Origin: Bacillota bacterium
Lineage (GTDB): Bacteria; Bacillota; Clostridia; Christensenellales; Pumilibacteraceae
Direction of reading: 5' to 3'
Assembly (NCBI GenBank): GCA_009780135.1
Contig: WRAP01000008.1
Location: 1 to 62,987, forward strand
Length of the DNA stretch: 62,987 bases
Shown in pieces: positions 8,984 to 17,643 of the stretch (position 1 is the stretch's first letter; every line of letters starts with the position of its first letter). Under the pieces are notes generated by a model. It saw only the letters and a list, made by a program, of their open reading frames with translations. It did no database searches and was not told the DNA's origin. The translations under genes and the position numbers were made by a program.

Positions 8984-9088
8984 AGTGCAGGCGTTCAGTG
9001 AACGCCCCTACAGTTTAGTAAAAAATAATTAGCGAGTAATTTATAACTGCCGAATAGTAGGGACGATTACTAATCGCCCGCACTTATT
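8981..9088. repeat. Family D dimer between V-ATPase subunit genes C and F
   Basis: Two hairpins, GGCGTTCAGTGAACGCC and GGACGATTACTAATCG, face each other with the usual outer flanks (TAAAGTGC and GCACTTATT). The left end overlaps the stop codon of the C-subunit gene. Confidence 0.85.
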
Positions 9089-9099
9089 AAAAAATATTC

Positions 9100-9414
9100 A
9101 TGATTAAAAAGCAAGGAAAAATAGCCTCACTTGGCGATAAGGATAGTATTTTAGCGTTTAGAGCAATAGGCGTTGATAGCTTTATTACTACTAAAGAAAC
9201 AGTTTCAGACGAATTAAAGCGACTAATTTTAGAACACTACAGCGTAATTTTTATTACAGAAGAGTTAGCCGTTAGTATCTCGGCTACACTCGAAAAATTA
9301 AAAATTCGCACATATCCTGCCATCATTCCAATCCCCACAGCATCAGGAGTAGCAAAAGGTTATAGCGAACTAAGTCTAAAACAAGAAATTCAAAAAGCGT
9401 TGGGGGTAAAGTAA
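9100..9414 (+). CDS. ntpG: V-type ATPase subunit F (central shaft)
   Basis: 104 residues with the CheY-like fold pattern of the F subunit: GKIASLGDKDSILAFRAIGV at the N-terminus, then IFITEELA and the conserved YPAIIPIP segment. It sits on the rotating shaft with subunit D. The symbol follows the Enterococcus hirae naming, in which the F subunit is NtpG. No ribosome binding site is visible; the gene follows directly on a family D dimer. A family B repeat separates it from subunit A. Confidence 0.88.
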   Translation: MIKKQGKIASLGDKDSILAFRAIGVDSFITTKETVSDELKRLILEHYSVIFITEELAVSISATLEKLKIRTYPAIIPIPTASGVAKGYSELSLKQEIQKALGVK

Positions 9415-9552
9415 TAAATTACAATGTACAAATTACAAATGCTGATAATCGTGATAAAAACTTCTCTTGTTAACAAGCAATTTTTTTCACGATTATAGTT
9501 ATAGTTATTTAGTGTTTGTAAAAAATATAATAAGTCCAAATTTGTAATTTTG
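9415..9552. repeat. Family B repeat, diverged
   Basis: The left arm AATTACAATGTACAAATTAC is clear; the right arm GTCCAAATTTGTAATTTT is shorter. The middle is AT-rich and unlike other B copies. It lies between the F and A subunit genes. Confidence 0.65.
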
Positions 9553-9589
9553 GTACGAAACAAAAAAATCAATAGGATAACAAAGAAAT

Positions 9590-11350
9590 ATGAACGGCAA
9601 AATAATAAAAGTATCAGGACCATTAGTTGTGGCTAAGGGGCTAGAAAATGTAAAAATGTTCGATGTGGCGGAAGTGTCGGCTAGTAAACTAATCGGCGAA
9701 ATTATCGAGATTAGAGGCGATAAGGTATCTATTCAGGTATATGAAGATACTTCGCTTCTAGGACCCGGCGAAGAGGTTAATACAACTAATAAACCGCTTT
9801 CGGCAGAGTTAGGACCAGGATTACTTGGCGGAATTTTTGATGGAATCGGCAGACCTCTTGATGTTTTATACTCGGAATATGGTAATCGCATAGAGCGGGG
9901 TAAACAGATAAAACCTCTTAACCGTACTAAAAAATGGGAGTTTATTCCTAGCAAAAAAGTTGGCGATATTATTAGTGAGGGCGATATTTTAGGTATTGTG
10001 CAAGAAACTGCCCTAATTGAACACCGTATTATGTGCCCTATCGGAGTTTCGGGTAAGATTGCCAAAATCAATAAAGGTGAATTTACTGTTGAAGATACTG
10101 TTGCTGTAATTGAAGGCGAAAACGGAATTGAAAATAGTGTTAGTATGCTACAATACTGGCCCGTTAGAAAGGGACGCCCATATGCCGAAAAGCTGGCTCC
10201 TGATAAATTGTTAGTTACAGGTCAACGCATTATTGATACGCTTTTCCCTATCGCTAAAGGCGGTGTTGCGGCAGTACCCGGTCCGTTCGGCTCCGGTAAA
10301 ACTGTTGTTCAGCACCAAATTGCTAAGTGGGCAGAAACTGATATTGTTGTTTATATCGGCTGTGGCGAGCGTGGCAACGAGATTACAGATGTTCTTAATG
10401 AGTTCTCTAATCTTATCGACCCTAAAACCGGACAGCCTTTAATGCAACGCACAGTGCTTATTGCTAATACTTCGGATATGCCTGTTGCCGCTAGAGAAGC
10501 AAGTATTTATACAGGCATTACAATTGCTGAATATTTTAGAGATATGGGTTACAGCGTTGCAGTTATGGCGGATAGCACAAGTAGATGGGCAGAGGCTCTT
10601 AGAGAAATGAGCGGACGACTTCAAGAAATGCCGGGCGACGAGGGCTATCCAGCGTATTTGGCAAGCAGATTAGCTGAGTTTTATGAGCGTGCAGGCAAGG
10701 TTAAGTTATTAGGTAGCAACAATGATAAACAAGGTGCAGTTACAGCAATAGGAGCTGTTTCTCCTCCCGGAGGCGATATGTTTGAGCCGGTATCTCAATC
10801 TACGCTCCGCATAGTAAAGGTTTTTTGGGGGTTAAGCGCCAATTTAGCTTACAAAAGGCATTTCCCCGCTATTGATTGGCTACAAAGCTATTCGTTATAT
10901 GATGATAGACTAAAAAACTGGTACACCGAAAATGTATCAGAGAAATTTAATCAATTGCGTATAGAGGCTATGGGAATTTTGCACCAAGAAGCAAAGCTGC
11001 AAGAAATTGTGCGTCTTATTGGTATGGATGCACTTTCGCCAGCCGACCGCTTAACCATGGAAACTGCAAAATCACTTAGAGAGGACTTTCTGCATCAAAA
11101 CGCATTCGATAAAATCGACAGCTACACTTCTCCGCTAAAGCAATATAAAATGTTAAATCTCATTTTAGAGTGCCATCACTACAGCGAGCAAGCTCTAAAG
11201 CGAGAAGCCGATATAGAAGAAATAATAAAAATAAAAGCAAAAGAAAGAATCGCCCGAGCAAAAATCTTAGATGAAAACTCTATAGAATTCGATGAAATAC
11301 TAGCCGAAATCAAAGTACAGTTAGCAAGTTTAGACGCTAAAGTGTTTTAG
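9590..11350 (+). CDS. ntpA: V-type ATPase catalytic subunit A
   Basis: 586 residues, full length for the catalytic A subunit, with the Walker A loop GPFGSGKT (231-238), the A-type GCGERGNE, and [17 protein letters not shown]. The non-homologous insertion typical of A subunits is present between the N-terminal barrel and the nucleotide domain. It hydrolyses or makes ATP in the A3B3 head. It is the last V-ATPase gene here: B and D, which normally follow, are absent. The stop codon overlaps the end of the convergent acpS gene by four bases and no terminator is seen between them. Confidence 0.97.
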   Translation: MNGKIIKVSGPLVVAKGLENVKMFDVAEVSASKLIGEIIEIRGDKVSIQVYEDTSLLGPGEEVNTTNKPLSAELGPGLLGGIFDGIGRPLDVLYSEYGNRIERGKQIKPLNRTKKWEFIPSKKVGDIISEGDILGIVQETALIEHRIMCPIGVSGKIAKINKGEFTVEDTVAVIEGENGIENSVSMLQYWPVRKGRPYAEKLAPDKLLVTGQRIIDTLFPIAKGGVAAVPGPFGSGKTVVQHQIAKWAETDIVVYIGCGERGNEITDVLNEFSNLIDPKTGQPLMQRTVLIANTSDMPVAAREASIYTGITIAEYFRDMGYSVAVMADSTSRWAEALREMSGRLQEMPGDEGYPAYLASRLAEFYERAGKVKLLGSNNDKQGAVTAIGAVSPPGGDMFEPVSQSTLRIVKVFWGLSANLAYKRHFPAIDWLQSYSLYDDRLKNWYTENVSEKFNQLRIEAMGILHQEAKLQEIVRLIGMDALSPADRLTMETAKSLREDFLHQNAFDKIDSYTSPLKQYKMLNLILECHHYSEQALKREADIEEIIKIKAKERIARAKILDENSIEFDEILAEIKVQLASLDAKVF

Positions 11351-11706
11351 CAAATTATGCACACTGCTACTGCAACTCCACCGTCGTGAGAAATCGAAAT
11401 GTGTAAATGGGGGAGAGTGCCGAATTTTTCTGTTATTACTTCTTTTGCATTATTATATAAAACTACATATGGCATACCGCTGACTTCATGGCAAATTTCT
11501 ATATATGTAGGTCTAAAAACTAACCCCACCTTTAAGGCTTTTACTACAGCTTCTTTAGCGGCAAAAATTCCAGCAAGCGTTTCTGCCTTTTCACCTTTTT
11601 GCTTGTAATAATTTATTTCGCTAGTCGTAAAAACACCGTTTATAAAAGACGGTGTTTTTATTTTTTCTGCTATGCGTTCTATTGATACAACATCAATACC
11701 AATCAT
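11347..11706 (-). CDS. acpS: Holo-[acyl-carrier-protein] synthase
   Basis: 119 residues, typical AcpS length. It transfers 4'-phosphopantetheine from CoA to the serine of acyl carrier protein. [12 protein letters not shown] holds the magnesium-binding Asp5 and [11 protein letters not shown] holds the second conserved acidic residue (Glu52). The closing [14 protein letters not shown] is the family C-terminal motif. The ATG overlaps the stop of the upstream P1-peptidase gene by four bases (ATGA), indicating coupled translation. Its 3' end overlaps the V-ATPase A gene on the other strand. Confidence 0.95.
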   Translation of the reverse strand: MIGIDVVSIERIAEKIKTPSFINGVFTTSEINYYKQKGEKAETLAGIFAAKEAVVKALKVGLVFRPTYIEICHEVSGMPYVVLYNNAKEVITEKFGTLPHLHISISHDGGVAVAVCIIC

Positions 11707-12617
11707 AATTTTACCGCCTGTGTAATTGATTGACTAACTGCCTCGACTGCCATAACGCTAAGAACAGTAAAATCCATCTGTTTATCTCCGCTAGATAGAG
11801 TAAATATTGTATCGCCATCATAGTCGGTGTGTACAGGCTTTATGCTTTGAGCATAACCATTATGAGCAATACTCGCTAGCTTATTACATTGTAATTTATC
11901 TAGATTAACATTTGTAATAATAATACTTAGTGTTGTGTTTCCGCCTTTTGTTGCCATCATTGCTTGCATTGCTCCCGATAAAATCAAGTTGTTTATATCT
12001 AAAAAATTACCATCCTGCCCACACACTCCTGCGATAATTTTATTAGTTTTATGACACCACACATCTCCTACGGCATTTACAACCGTTATAGATGTAATAA
12101 AAATATCACCCAAGCTAACAGTACTAGCACCGATACCACCCTTAGAAGACGCCATAGGTCCTAGTATTTTGCCCACACTAGCACCACATCCAACACCAAC
12201 CGAACCCCATTTATCAGGGTTTTCGGTTGCATTTTTGCACGCTTCTAAACCCAGTTTAGCGTTTATTCTGCCCATATCATTAGGAGTAGCAATATCAAAA
12301 ATAACAGCACTGACAACTAGCGGTATTTTCACTGTACCAACTTGAAATCCTCGATTTTCGTTGACTAGATATTGCATAACACCATCCACTGACGCTAATC
12401 CAAAAGCAGAGTTACCCGCTAATACAACAGCATCAACTTGACTAATTGCTTTTTCAGAAGATAACAGATCCGTTTCTCTCGTGCCAGGTGCTCCGCCACG
12501 CACGCACACACCGCCTACTGTGTCCTCAGCACAAAGCATAGCTGTAACGCCTGTACGCCCCTCAAAATCCGCATGACCTATACGAAACCCTTTTGGTAGT
12601 TTTATATTGTTTTTCAT
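11703..12617 (-). CDS. P1/DmpA-family peptidase (S58, N-terminal nucleophile type)
   Basis: 304 residues of the DmpA/P1 fold. Family members self-cleave to expose an N-terminal nucleophile and act as aminopeptidases on amides, D-amino acid or beta peptides. Visible family text: GHADFEGRTGVTAML, VRGGAPGTRETD, VLAGNSAFGLA and, before the likely cleavage site, GGNTTLSIIIT, where Thr228 after Asn227 would be the nucleophile. There is no signal peptide, so it is cytosolic. It is the first gene of a two-gene unit with acpS; the pairing looks incidental rather than functional. An imperfect inverted repeat lies just upstream. Confidence 0.9.
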   Translation of the reverse strand: MKNNIKLPKGFRIGHADFEGRTGVTAMLCAEDTVGGVCVRGGAPGTRETDLLSSEKAISQVDAVVLAGNSAFGLASVDGVMQYLVNENRGFQVGTVKIPLVVSAVIFDIATPNDMGRINAKLGLEACKNATENPDKWGSVGVGCGASVGKILGPMASSKGGIGASTVSLGDIFITSITVVNAVGDVWCHKTNKIIAGVCGQDGNFLDINNLILSGAMQAMMATKGGNTTLSIIITNVNLDKLQCNKLASIAHNGYAQSIKPVHTDYDGDTIFTLSSGDKQMDFTVLSVMAVEAVSQSITQAVKL

Positions 12618-12639
12618 AATTGATTTTTACTAAAACATA

Positions 12640-12715
12640 AATAAAGATGTTTTTATAATCCTCTCTTTTAATCACTCTAAATTCATTTACTCTATTCTAT
12701 TAAAACATCTTTATT
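12640..12715. repeat. Long-spaced inverted repeat between the P1-peptidase and bofA-like genes
   Basis: AATAAAGATGTTTT (near 12640) and AAAACATCTTTATT (12702-12715) are exact inverse copies about 45 bases apart. It lies in a divergent promoter region. It belongs to none of the repeat families seen elsewhere in the window. Confidence 0.5.
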
Positions 12716-12805
12716 AGTTTTATTTCCATTCATATTTCTTATTTTTTGATAAATAATGACAATATATATCGTTCGGCGCAATAACAACTTCGCATATTCT
12801 AAATT

Positions 12806-13060
12806 ATGGACATACTGGCTATTGTATTATCGTTTGCTATCGGACTTACCCTAATGTTATTACTTGGGTGGGTATTTAGCTTAAAAACAAAGGGGCTTAT
12901 TAGACTAGCATTCAATTCTATAGCAGGGCTTATTTTGATATTGAGCTTTAATTTATTGCGGATTGTGCATTTGCCACTAAATCCGTTAAATGTATTAATT
13001 GTCGGATTTTTAGGAGCACCGGGAGTTGTGGTGGTTGGATTGTTGACATTGTTTTTGTAA
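12806..13060 (+). CDS. BofA-like small membrane protein
   Basis: 84 residues, two or three membrane spans. The C-terminal LNPLNVLIVGFLGAPGVVVV matches the signature of BofA, which in Bacillus inhibits the SpoIVFB protease that activates sigma-K in the mother cell. Presence of a BofA relative suggests a spore-forming ancestry. No ribosome binding site is visible in front of the ATG. It is a lone gene between divergent and convergent neighbours, with a terminator and a family A repeat downstream. Confidence 0.82.
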   Translation: MDILAIVLSFAIGLTLMLLLGWVFSLKTKGLIRLAFNSIAGLILILSFNLLRIVHLPLNPLNVLIVGFLGAPGVVVVGLLTLFL

Positions 13061-13078
13061 AGAAATGATTTTTTATAG

Positions 13079-13170
13079 AATGAGAAATTGTTGACTTATT
13101 TATTCGTTTTCAAATTTATTTTTAAGATATTTGTTACTTACTAAATCCTTAATTTCTCATTTGCCTCATA
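13079..13170. repeat. Family A palindromic repeat, complete
   Basis: The left arm AATGAGAAATTGTTGACTTA includes the shared core, and the right arm is CCTTAATTTCTCATTTGCC. It lies between the bofA-like gene and the terminator. Confidence 0.8.
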
Positions 13171-13175
13171 ACCTA

Positions 13176-13210
13176 GAAAAAATCCTTTGCTTGCAAGGTG
13201 GATTTTTTTT
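13176..13210. terminator. Bidirectional intrinsic terminator
   Basis: AAAAAATCCTTTGC and GCAAGGTGGATTTTTTTT form an imperfect stem with an A run on one side and a T run on the other. It separates the convergent bofA-like and galT genes. Confidence 0.75.
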
Positions 13211-13248
13211 GACGGTTATATTTCCATATTTCTAACTCGAGTTGAAGA

Positions 13249-15213
13249 TTACTCAATCCCCACACTCGCTAAAAATTTCCAAAGCCCTTCTCTGCCTTCT
13301 TCTGTTGGTTTAAATACTGCACAATCTATAAGGATTTGCTCTACTATGCGGTTTACTTCGTATTTTATATTAAGGGTTGCTTCAAATGGAGTTTGACGGT
13401 TAGGTGCATCTTTTAATAATTTTTCGATAATCGGAATAAATATTTCCATCTCTGTACCCATTAACTTTTCTACATTATAGCGACTTTCCTTTGTTAAATA
13501 TTTCTCGATTTTCTTTAATTGCTCAACTAATCTAGGTGGCAAAATAAAATGTCCTAAACTCTCAATAATACCAACACTTTCGGCTTTAATAGCACGGTTT
13601 TCACCTTTTGCAGAGAAAATACCATTAGGATATTTGCTATTTGAGCGGTTATTTCTTAAAAATAAATCTAAAGCATATTGACCGTCATTTATTTTCCTGC
13701 TTGCAGCCGCTACTGCGTTATGCTGAATTGCACCCGTTTTAGCAACTAAATCAATATCGCTATCCGAATAATCTTCCCATGCTTTTTGTAGCGTACTTGC
13801 AAAGTTAGCTAAATGAGCTTTATTAGTATAAATTAGTCTAATCGTAGGCAAATACCAATCCAGTACCTCAATTTTCATATAAGGATGCTCGGCACTTCTA
13901 AGCTGTTTAAGTACAGGTGCTCTAAAAAGTGCTAAATTACCTTTACCACCTTGAAAATGGTCGTGAGATAAAATAGAACCGCCAACTCCTTCTAAAGCCG
14001 CATTAACACCAATAAAGTAATTTGGCGCATAATCGTTAAAATCCAATAAACGCTTAAATGTAGTATTGTCTACCTTTAGCGGAGTATGCTCGGCTTTAAC
14101 AAGCGTACCGTGCTGATGAAAATATGAATGCGGAGAATATTGCCAAAACCACTCTTCGCCAGATAAATCCACAGGGATTGTGCGAAGAGTTTTTCTGTAT
14201 AAATAACCCTCACTCTCTTTACAAATGTCGCAAAGCGGATAGCTACCGCCTTTAACAGCCTTTTTATCCTCTTGTCCTAATTTTTCTTGTCTTGCTAGAT
14301 TGATTGTAACTTCTAGTTTGCCGACTGTACTTTTAGCTTCCCAATGCGGATTTTGGGCGATATTACTGTAATTGATATAATTACTTTTTATAGCATACTC
14401 GTAAATCCACTCAAATGCTTTAACATGGTTTTTGTTTCTAAATTTTTCGTAAGTATCAAAAATTTCGCTAGGCTTTAAGCAAAGTGTACCCATAACTAAG
14501 TCACCGAATAACTTTTCGCTACCGTCTTTTATTATTTTAAATTCTTTAGCTAGGCTAACCGCCGCTTCAAGCAGCACATCAGGCACAGAATGCTCGTCTA
14601 TAATTTCGTAATCCGATTCGTGAGGAGTAAATTCTGATAAATTAAAAATCGCAATTAAACGGTTTCTGATATAACCTAAATCCCGTTCGTCAAGAAGCAA
14701 ATGTGCTCTAGCGTAAGCCAGTAAATCCTCTAACTCGGGAACTGAATGCTCTTCGATTTTAGGTGCTTTAGATGCTTTTATTTTTGCTGATTCTAGTTCC
14801 GGCAAACATACCAAAAGCGGTTCATAGATAAAATAATTACACTTTTTTAAGTAATCTTTTAGCCACTCTAATGCTTTAGCAGGGTTTAATTTGCTTTGTT
14901 CCTCGAAAACTGTAGCAACCTGACTTGGCTTAGCTACAAGATGATACATAAGTGCATTTTGCAATTTTGGCTTATCTTTAACCTTAGTAGTACCGTTTGC
15001 TACCGCCCAATCTATAACGGGAGTTAGCAAGCTGTCGATATTGTCTAAAGCTTCGATTTTACTTTCATCCACTTCATATTGGTCGTAATCCGTTAGACCA
15101 ATCTCGGTTAGGATATTGTTTCTAGCATAGATGCCGTCTAGGTCGTCTAGCATTAAGTGTTGACTGGCATATACCAGTAGTTTTTCGATGTGTTGATGAA
15201 TTGCTGTGTTCAT
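13249..15213 (-). CDS. galT: UDP-glucose--hexose-1-phosphate uridylyltransferase, class II, with duplicated N-terminal domain
   Basis: Transfers UMP between UDP-glucose and galactose-1-phosphate in the Leloir pathway. The C-terminal two thirds match the class II (Firmicutes) GalT: PLCDICKESEGY (about 326-337), WFWQYSPHSYFHQHGT (355-370) and the active-site SHDHFQGG (416-423). ATG at 15213 is chosen because AAGGA precedes it; a longer frame opens 26 codons earlier inside a repeat. The protein is 654 residues, against about 490 in the usual family. The excess is explained by two tandem copies of the N-terminal domain, residues 8-130 and 160-282, both about 123 long and clearly alike (LLVYASQHLMLDD against LLAYARAHLLLDE; KPSQVATVFEEQ against KPSEIFDTYEKF). 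No other gal genes are nearby. Confidence 0.93.
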   Translation of the reverse strand: MNTAIHQHIEKLLVYASQHLMLDDLDGIYARNNILTEIGLTDYDQYEVDESKIEALDNIDSLLTPVIDWAVANGTTKVKDKPKLQNALMYHLVAKPSQVATVFEEQSKLNPAKALEWLKDYLKKCNYFIYEPLLVCLPELESAKIKASKAPKIEEHSVPELEDLLAYARAHLLLDERDLGYIRNRLIAIFNLSEFTPHESDYEIIDEHSVPDVLLEAAVSLAKEFKIIKDGSEKLFGDLVMGTLCLKPSEIFDTYEKFRNKNHVKAFEWIYEYAIKSNYINYSNIAQNPHWEAKSTVGKLEVTINLARQEKLGQEDKKAVKGGSYPLCDICKESEGYLYRKTLRTIPVDLSGEEWFWQYSPHSYFHQHGTLVKAEHTPLKVDNTTFKRLLDFNDYAPNYFIGVNAALEGVGGSILSHDHFQGGKGNLALFRAPVLKQLRSAEHPYMKIEVLDWYLPTIRLIYTNKAHLANFASTLQKAWEDYSDSDIDLVAKTGAIQHNAVAAASRKINDGQYALDLFLRNNRSNSKYPNGIFSAKGENRAIKAESVGIIESLGHFILPPRLVEQLKKIEKYLTKESRYNVEKLMGTEMEIFIPIIEKLLKDAPNRQTPFEATLNIKYEVNRIVEQILIDCAVFKPTEEGREGLWKFLASVGIE

Positions 15214-15268
15214 TGTGGGTATTTCCTTATATTTTGATTGTGGTTTTTGATTTACACATAGTATGTTA

Positions 15269-15516
15269 ATGAGAAATGAGAAATTAGACAAATGAGAAAT
15301 TGTTGACTAATTTATTTACTCGTAGGGGCGACAGAGTGTCGCCCGAATCTTAGAAAAAAGCGTTATTATTTTAATAAGTTCGGGCGGTTAATACCCGCCC
15401 CTACAATTCGGTAGTTCTTAATTTGTCTACACTATTATTAAATAAAAACAATAATTCTCTAGCTCTCCATTCTCAATTATATAAATCAACAATTTCTCAT
15501 TCCTAATCTCTCATTG
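15269..15516. repeat. Composite repeat: family A element with a family D dimer inside it
   Basis: The outer arms are AATGAGAAATGAGAAATTAG (with core TGTTGACTAATTTA) and ATAAATCAACAATTTCTC. Between them sits a complete D dimer (15332-15412) with hairpins GGGCGACAGAGTGTCGCCC and CGGGCGGTTAATACCCGCCC. The D dimer is followed by ATTCGGTAGTTCTTAATTTG, a flank that recurs near 7970, 9045 and 16522. Confidence 0.85.
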
Positions 15517-15534
15517 TTAAGGTATGATAGATAT

Positions 15535-16407
15535 TTAAGTGGGCTTTGATATAGCTATATATTTCTCCACCGCAAATAACTTCCAATATTCTTCTGTTTC
15601 GGGCGGAGTAGCTCTAAAGCTAAGAATTTCACCGGTTACAGGGTGAGTAAATTTTAGGTGATACGCCCATAAAGCAAGTGGTTTACCATAGCCAATTATA
15701 GCAGTCTTATTGTGAAAACCTGGCGTAGAATTAGCTTTATCGTCCATTTTTCTGTTCGTTTGAGTAGCTTTTTGCGGATTTTGATACTTATGGTCGGCAT
15801 AAAGGGGATAACCTATCGCTGACATTTGAGCACGGATTTGATGACTTCTGCCTGTAATTAGGTGGATATCAATTATAGTTAAACTAATGCTTTTTAACTC
15901 TACTCCCAAAGCAAAACGGTCGCTTTTATCAAAATGGTCGGCTTCCTCTATACCTTGTTCGGTTTTAACCTCTAGTACCTTATATTCCAATATCGCTTTT
16001 TTGGAGTTTTCAACCATCGCCGTATGAGCTTTTACGATGTTATTTTTCGTATCTTTTACTAGATGATGTTCTAACCTAGCGTATTGTTGTTTAATATTGC
16101 CAACTACTATTGCGATATATTTTTTTTCGATTTTATTATTTTGTAGCTGTTCTGATAATCGAGATGCCGATTTAGAGGTTTTAGCAAACACCATAACTCC
16201 GCCTGTGGGTCTATCTAGCCTATGTACAAGAGCCAAATAAACATTGCCAGGCTTGTTTGCCGAAATCTTAATATACTCCTTTACTAAGGATAGCATATCA
16301 ACATCGCCCGTATTGTCCGCTTGGCTGGGCACATTTCGCTGTTTTAGCACAACGATTATATGATTATCCTCGTAGAGGACTTGTAATGGGGTGATTGGGT
16401 TTGTCAT
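15535..16407 (-). CDS. RluA-family RNA pseudouridine synthase
   Basis: 290 residues. The RluA catalytic motif HRLDRPTGGVMVFAKTSKSA (about 69-88) carries the catalytic Asp; it reads PTGG where most relatives have xTSG. Further family text: NKIEKKYIAIVVG, TGRSHQIRAQMSAIGYPLYAD and FTHPVTGE. It converts specific uridines in rRNA or tRNA to pseudouridine; the exact target cannot be told from sequence. There is no S4 domain. Two insertions, after VLEVKTEQG and after YADHKYQ, lengthen loops but do not match the repeat families of this window. Confidence 0.9.
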   Translation of the reverse strand: MTNPITPLQVLYEDNHIIVVLKQRNVPSQADNTGDVDMLSLVKEYIKISANKPGNVYLALVHRLDRPTGGVMVFAKTSKSASRLSEQLQNNKIEKKYIAIVVGNIKQQYARLEHHLVKDTKNNIVKAHTAMVENSKKAILEYKVLEVKTEQGIEEADHFDKSDRFALGVELKSISLTIIDIHLITGRSHQIRAQMSAIGYPLYADHKYQNPQKATQTNRKMDDKANSTPGFHNKTAIIGYGKPLALWAYHLKFTHPVTGEILSFRATPPETEEYWKLFAVEKYIAISKPT

Positions 16408-16432
16408 AATTTATTTTATTTTCAATGAAAAA

Positions 16433-16625
16433 TGAAAAATTAGGAATGAGAAATTGTTGTTTTATATATCTAAAATGAAGAGTAAGGAATTAATATTTTT
16501 ATTTAATAATAATTAGTGTAGACAAATTAAGAACTGCCGAATAGTAGGGGCGGTGTTTATAATGCTTTTAGTTGAATTAAATAAATCCTTAATTTCTCAT
16601 TTGCCTCATTTGTCATTTCTCATTC
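16433..16625. repeat. Family A element with a family D remnant inside
   Basis: The left arm is AAATGAAAAATTAGGAATGA with core TTGTTGTTTTAT; the right arm is CCTTAATTTCTCATTTGCC. In between, AAGAACTGCCGAATAGTAGG is the outer flank of a D element whose hairpin (GGGGCGGTGTTTATAA) has decayed. The right end supplies the TGA stop of the following minus-strand methyltransferase gene. Confidence 0.75.
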
Positions 16626-17504
16626 AACTCTCCACATCGCACTATTGCCACAAGGCAATACGATATTTTCTTCTGTTGGCAAACAAAGCTCGTAGCTTTC
16701 AAAATTGCCATTATGTTCTTTTAGTTTATCGCCTAAGCCTAATTTGAGTATGTTTTCCATTACACTTGCCCCCAAGCCTGTTGTGTAGGAATTAAGCAAA
16801 AAGAATAATGGTTTATCGGATAATATGCTACTAGCTAGCTGTACTAATTCAAATAAGCTATCTTCTAGCTTAAATACACTGCCGTCGGGTGCTCTGCCGT
16901 AGCTGGGAGGGTCCATAATGATAGCATCGTAGGTTTGTCCTCTTTTTTGCTCTCTTATCATAAATTTTTTGCAATCATCTACAATCCATCTAACGCTATC
17001 ACTTGCAATATTGCTAAGCTGGCAATTTATTTTTGCTCTATCTACCATTCCCTTAGCGGCATCTACATGAGTAACCTTTGCCCCCTCTTTAGCTAGTGCC
17101 ACCGTAGCACCGCCTGTATAGGCAAAAAGATTTAATATTTTTATCGGGCGGTTATAATTTTCTTTAGCTTTAACCACAATATCTCTCATAACATCCCAAT
17201 TATAAGCTTGTTCAGGGAATAATCCTGTATGCTTAAAATTCATTGCTTTTAAGCTGAAAGTTAAATCTCTATAGCTGATTTGCCACTCGTCGGGTAATTT
17301 GCCAATTTTTTGCCACCTGCCACCGCCTGTACTTTCTCGCAAATATCTAGCGTTTAGATTTTTGGTTTTAAAAAGGTCCGCTTTACTCGGCCAAATAATT
17401 TGAGGATCTGGGCGGAGTAGAATTACTCCGTTCCAATTTTCCAGCTTTTCACCATTCCCGGTAGCCAGGATTTTATAAGTTGTCCAGTTAGAAGCTATAC
17501 GCAT
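16620..17504 (-). CDS. Class I SAM-dependent methyltransferase, RlmI/RlmK-like
   Basis: 294 residues. The Rossmann-fold motif I is LNLFAYTGGATVALAKEG (about 122-139), motif II is VDAAKGMV, and IIMDPPSYGR (about 195-204) is the DPPxY-type motif typical of 23S rRNA cytosine-C5 or guanine-N2 methyltransferases of the COG1092 group. The PUA domain that RlmI has in front is missing; the N-terminus instead holds a short beta-rich region, RPDPQIIWPSK. The target is therefore inferred only at the level of rRNA. The stop codon comes from a family A repeat arm. Confidence 0.87.
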   Translation of the reverse strand: MRIASNWTTYKILATGNGEKLENWNGVILLRPDPQIIWPSKADLFKTKNLNARYLRESTGGGRWQKIGKLPDEWQISYRDLTFSLKAMNFKHTGLFPEQAYNWDVMRDIVVKAKENYNRPIKILNLFAYTGGATVALAKEGAKVTHVDAAKGMVDRAKINCQLSNIASDSVRWIVDDCKKFMIREQKRGQTYDAIIMDPPSYGRAPDGSVFKLEDSLFELVQLASSILSDKPLFFLLNSYTTGLGASVMENILKLGLGDKLKEHNGNFESYELCLPTEENIVLPCGNSAMWRVE

Positions 17505-17540
17505 AATGTTTTAAAATAATTTATAAGAAAATAGAAATTG

Positions 17541-17639
17541 TTTTATAGTAGGGGCGTCTCATTGAGTGCCCTAGCTTAAAAAAATAAGAACTTTTTTTAT
17601 TAGGTGCGGGCGCTCAATGAGACGCCCCTACTATAAAAC
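17541..17639. repeat. Family D dimer downstream of ileS
   Basis: About 32-base arms: TTTATAGTAGGGGCGTCTCA on the left and TGAGACGCCCCTACTATAAA on the right, separated by an AT-rich centre. It begins four bases after the ileS stop and is the only terminator-like structure there. Confidence 0.88.
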
Positions 17640-17643
17640 AAAT

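Noticed and set aside
7808-9088. CRISPR array
   Set aside because: The repeats are irregularly spaced hairpin dimers of differing orientation, not equal repeats with unique spacers, and no cas genes are present.
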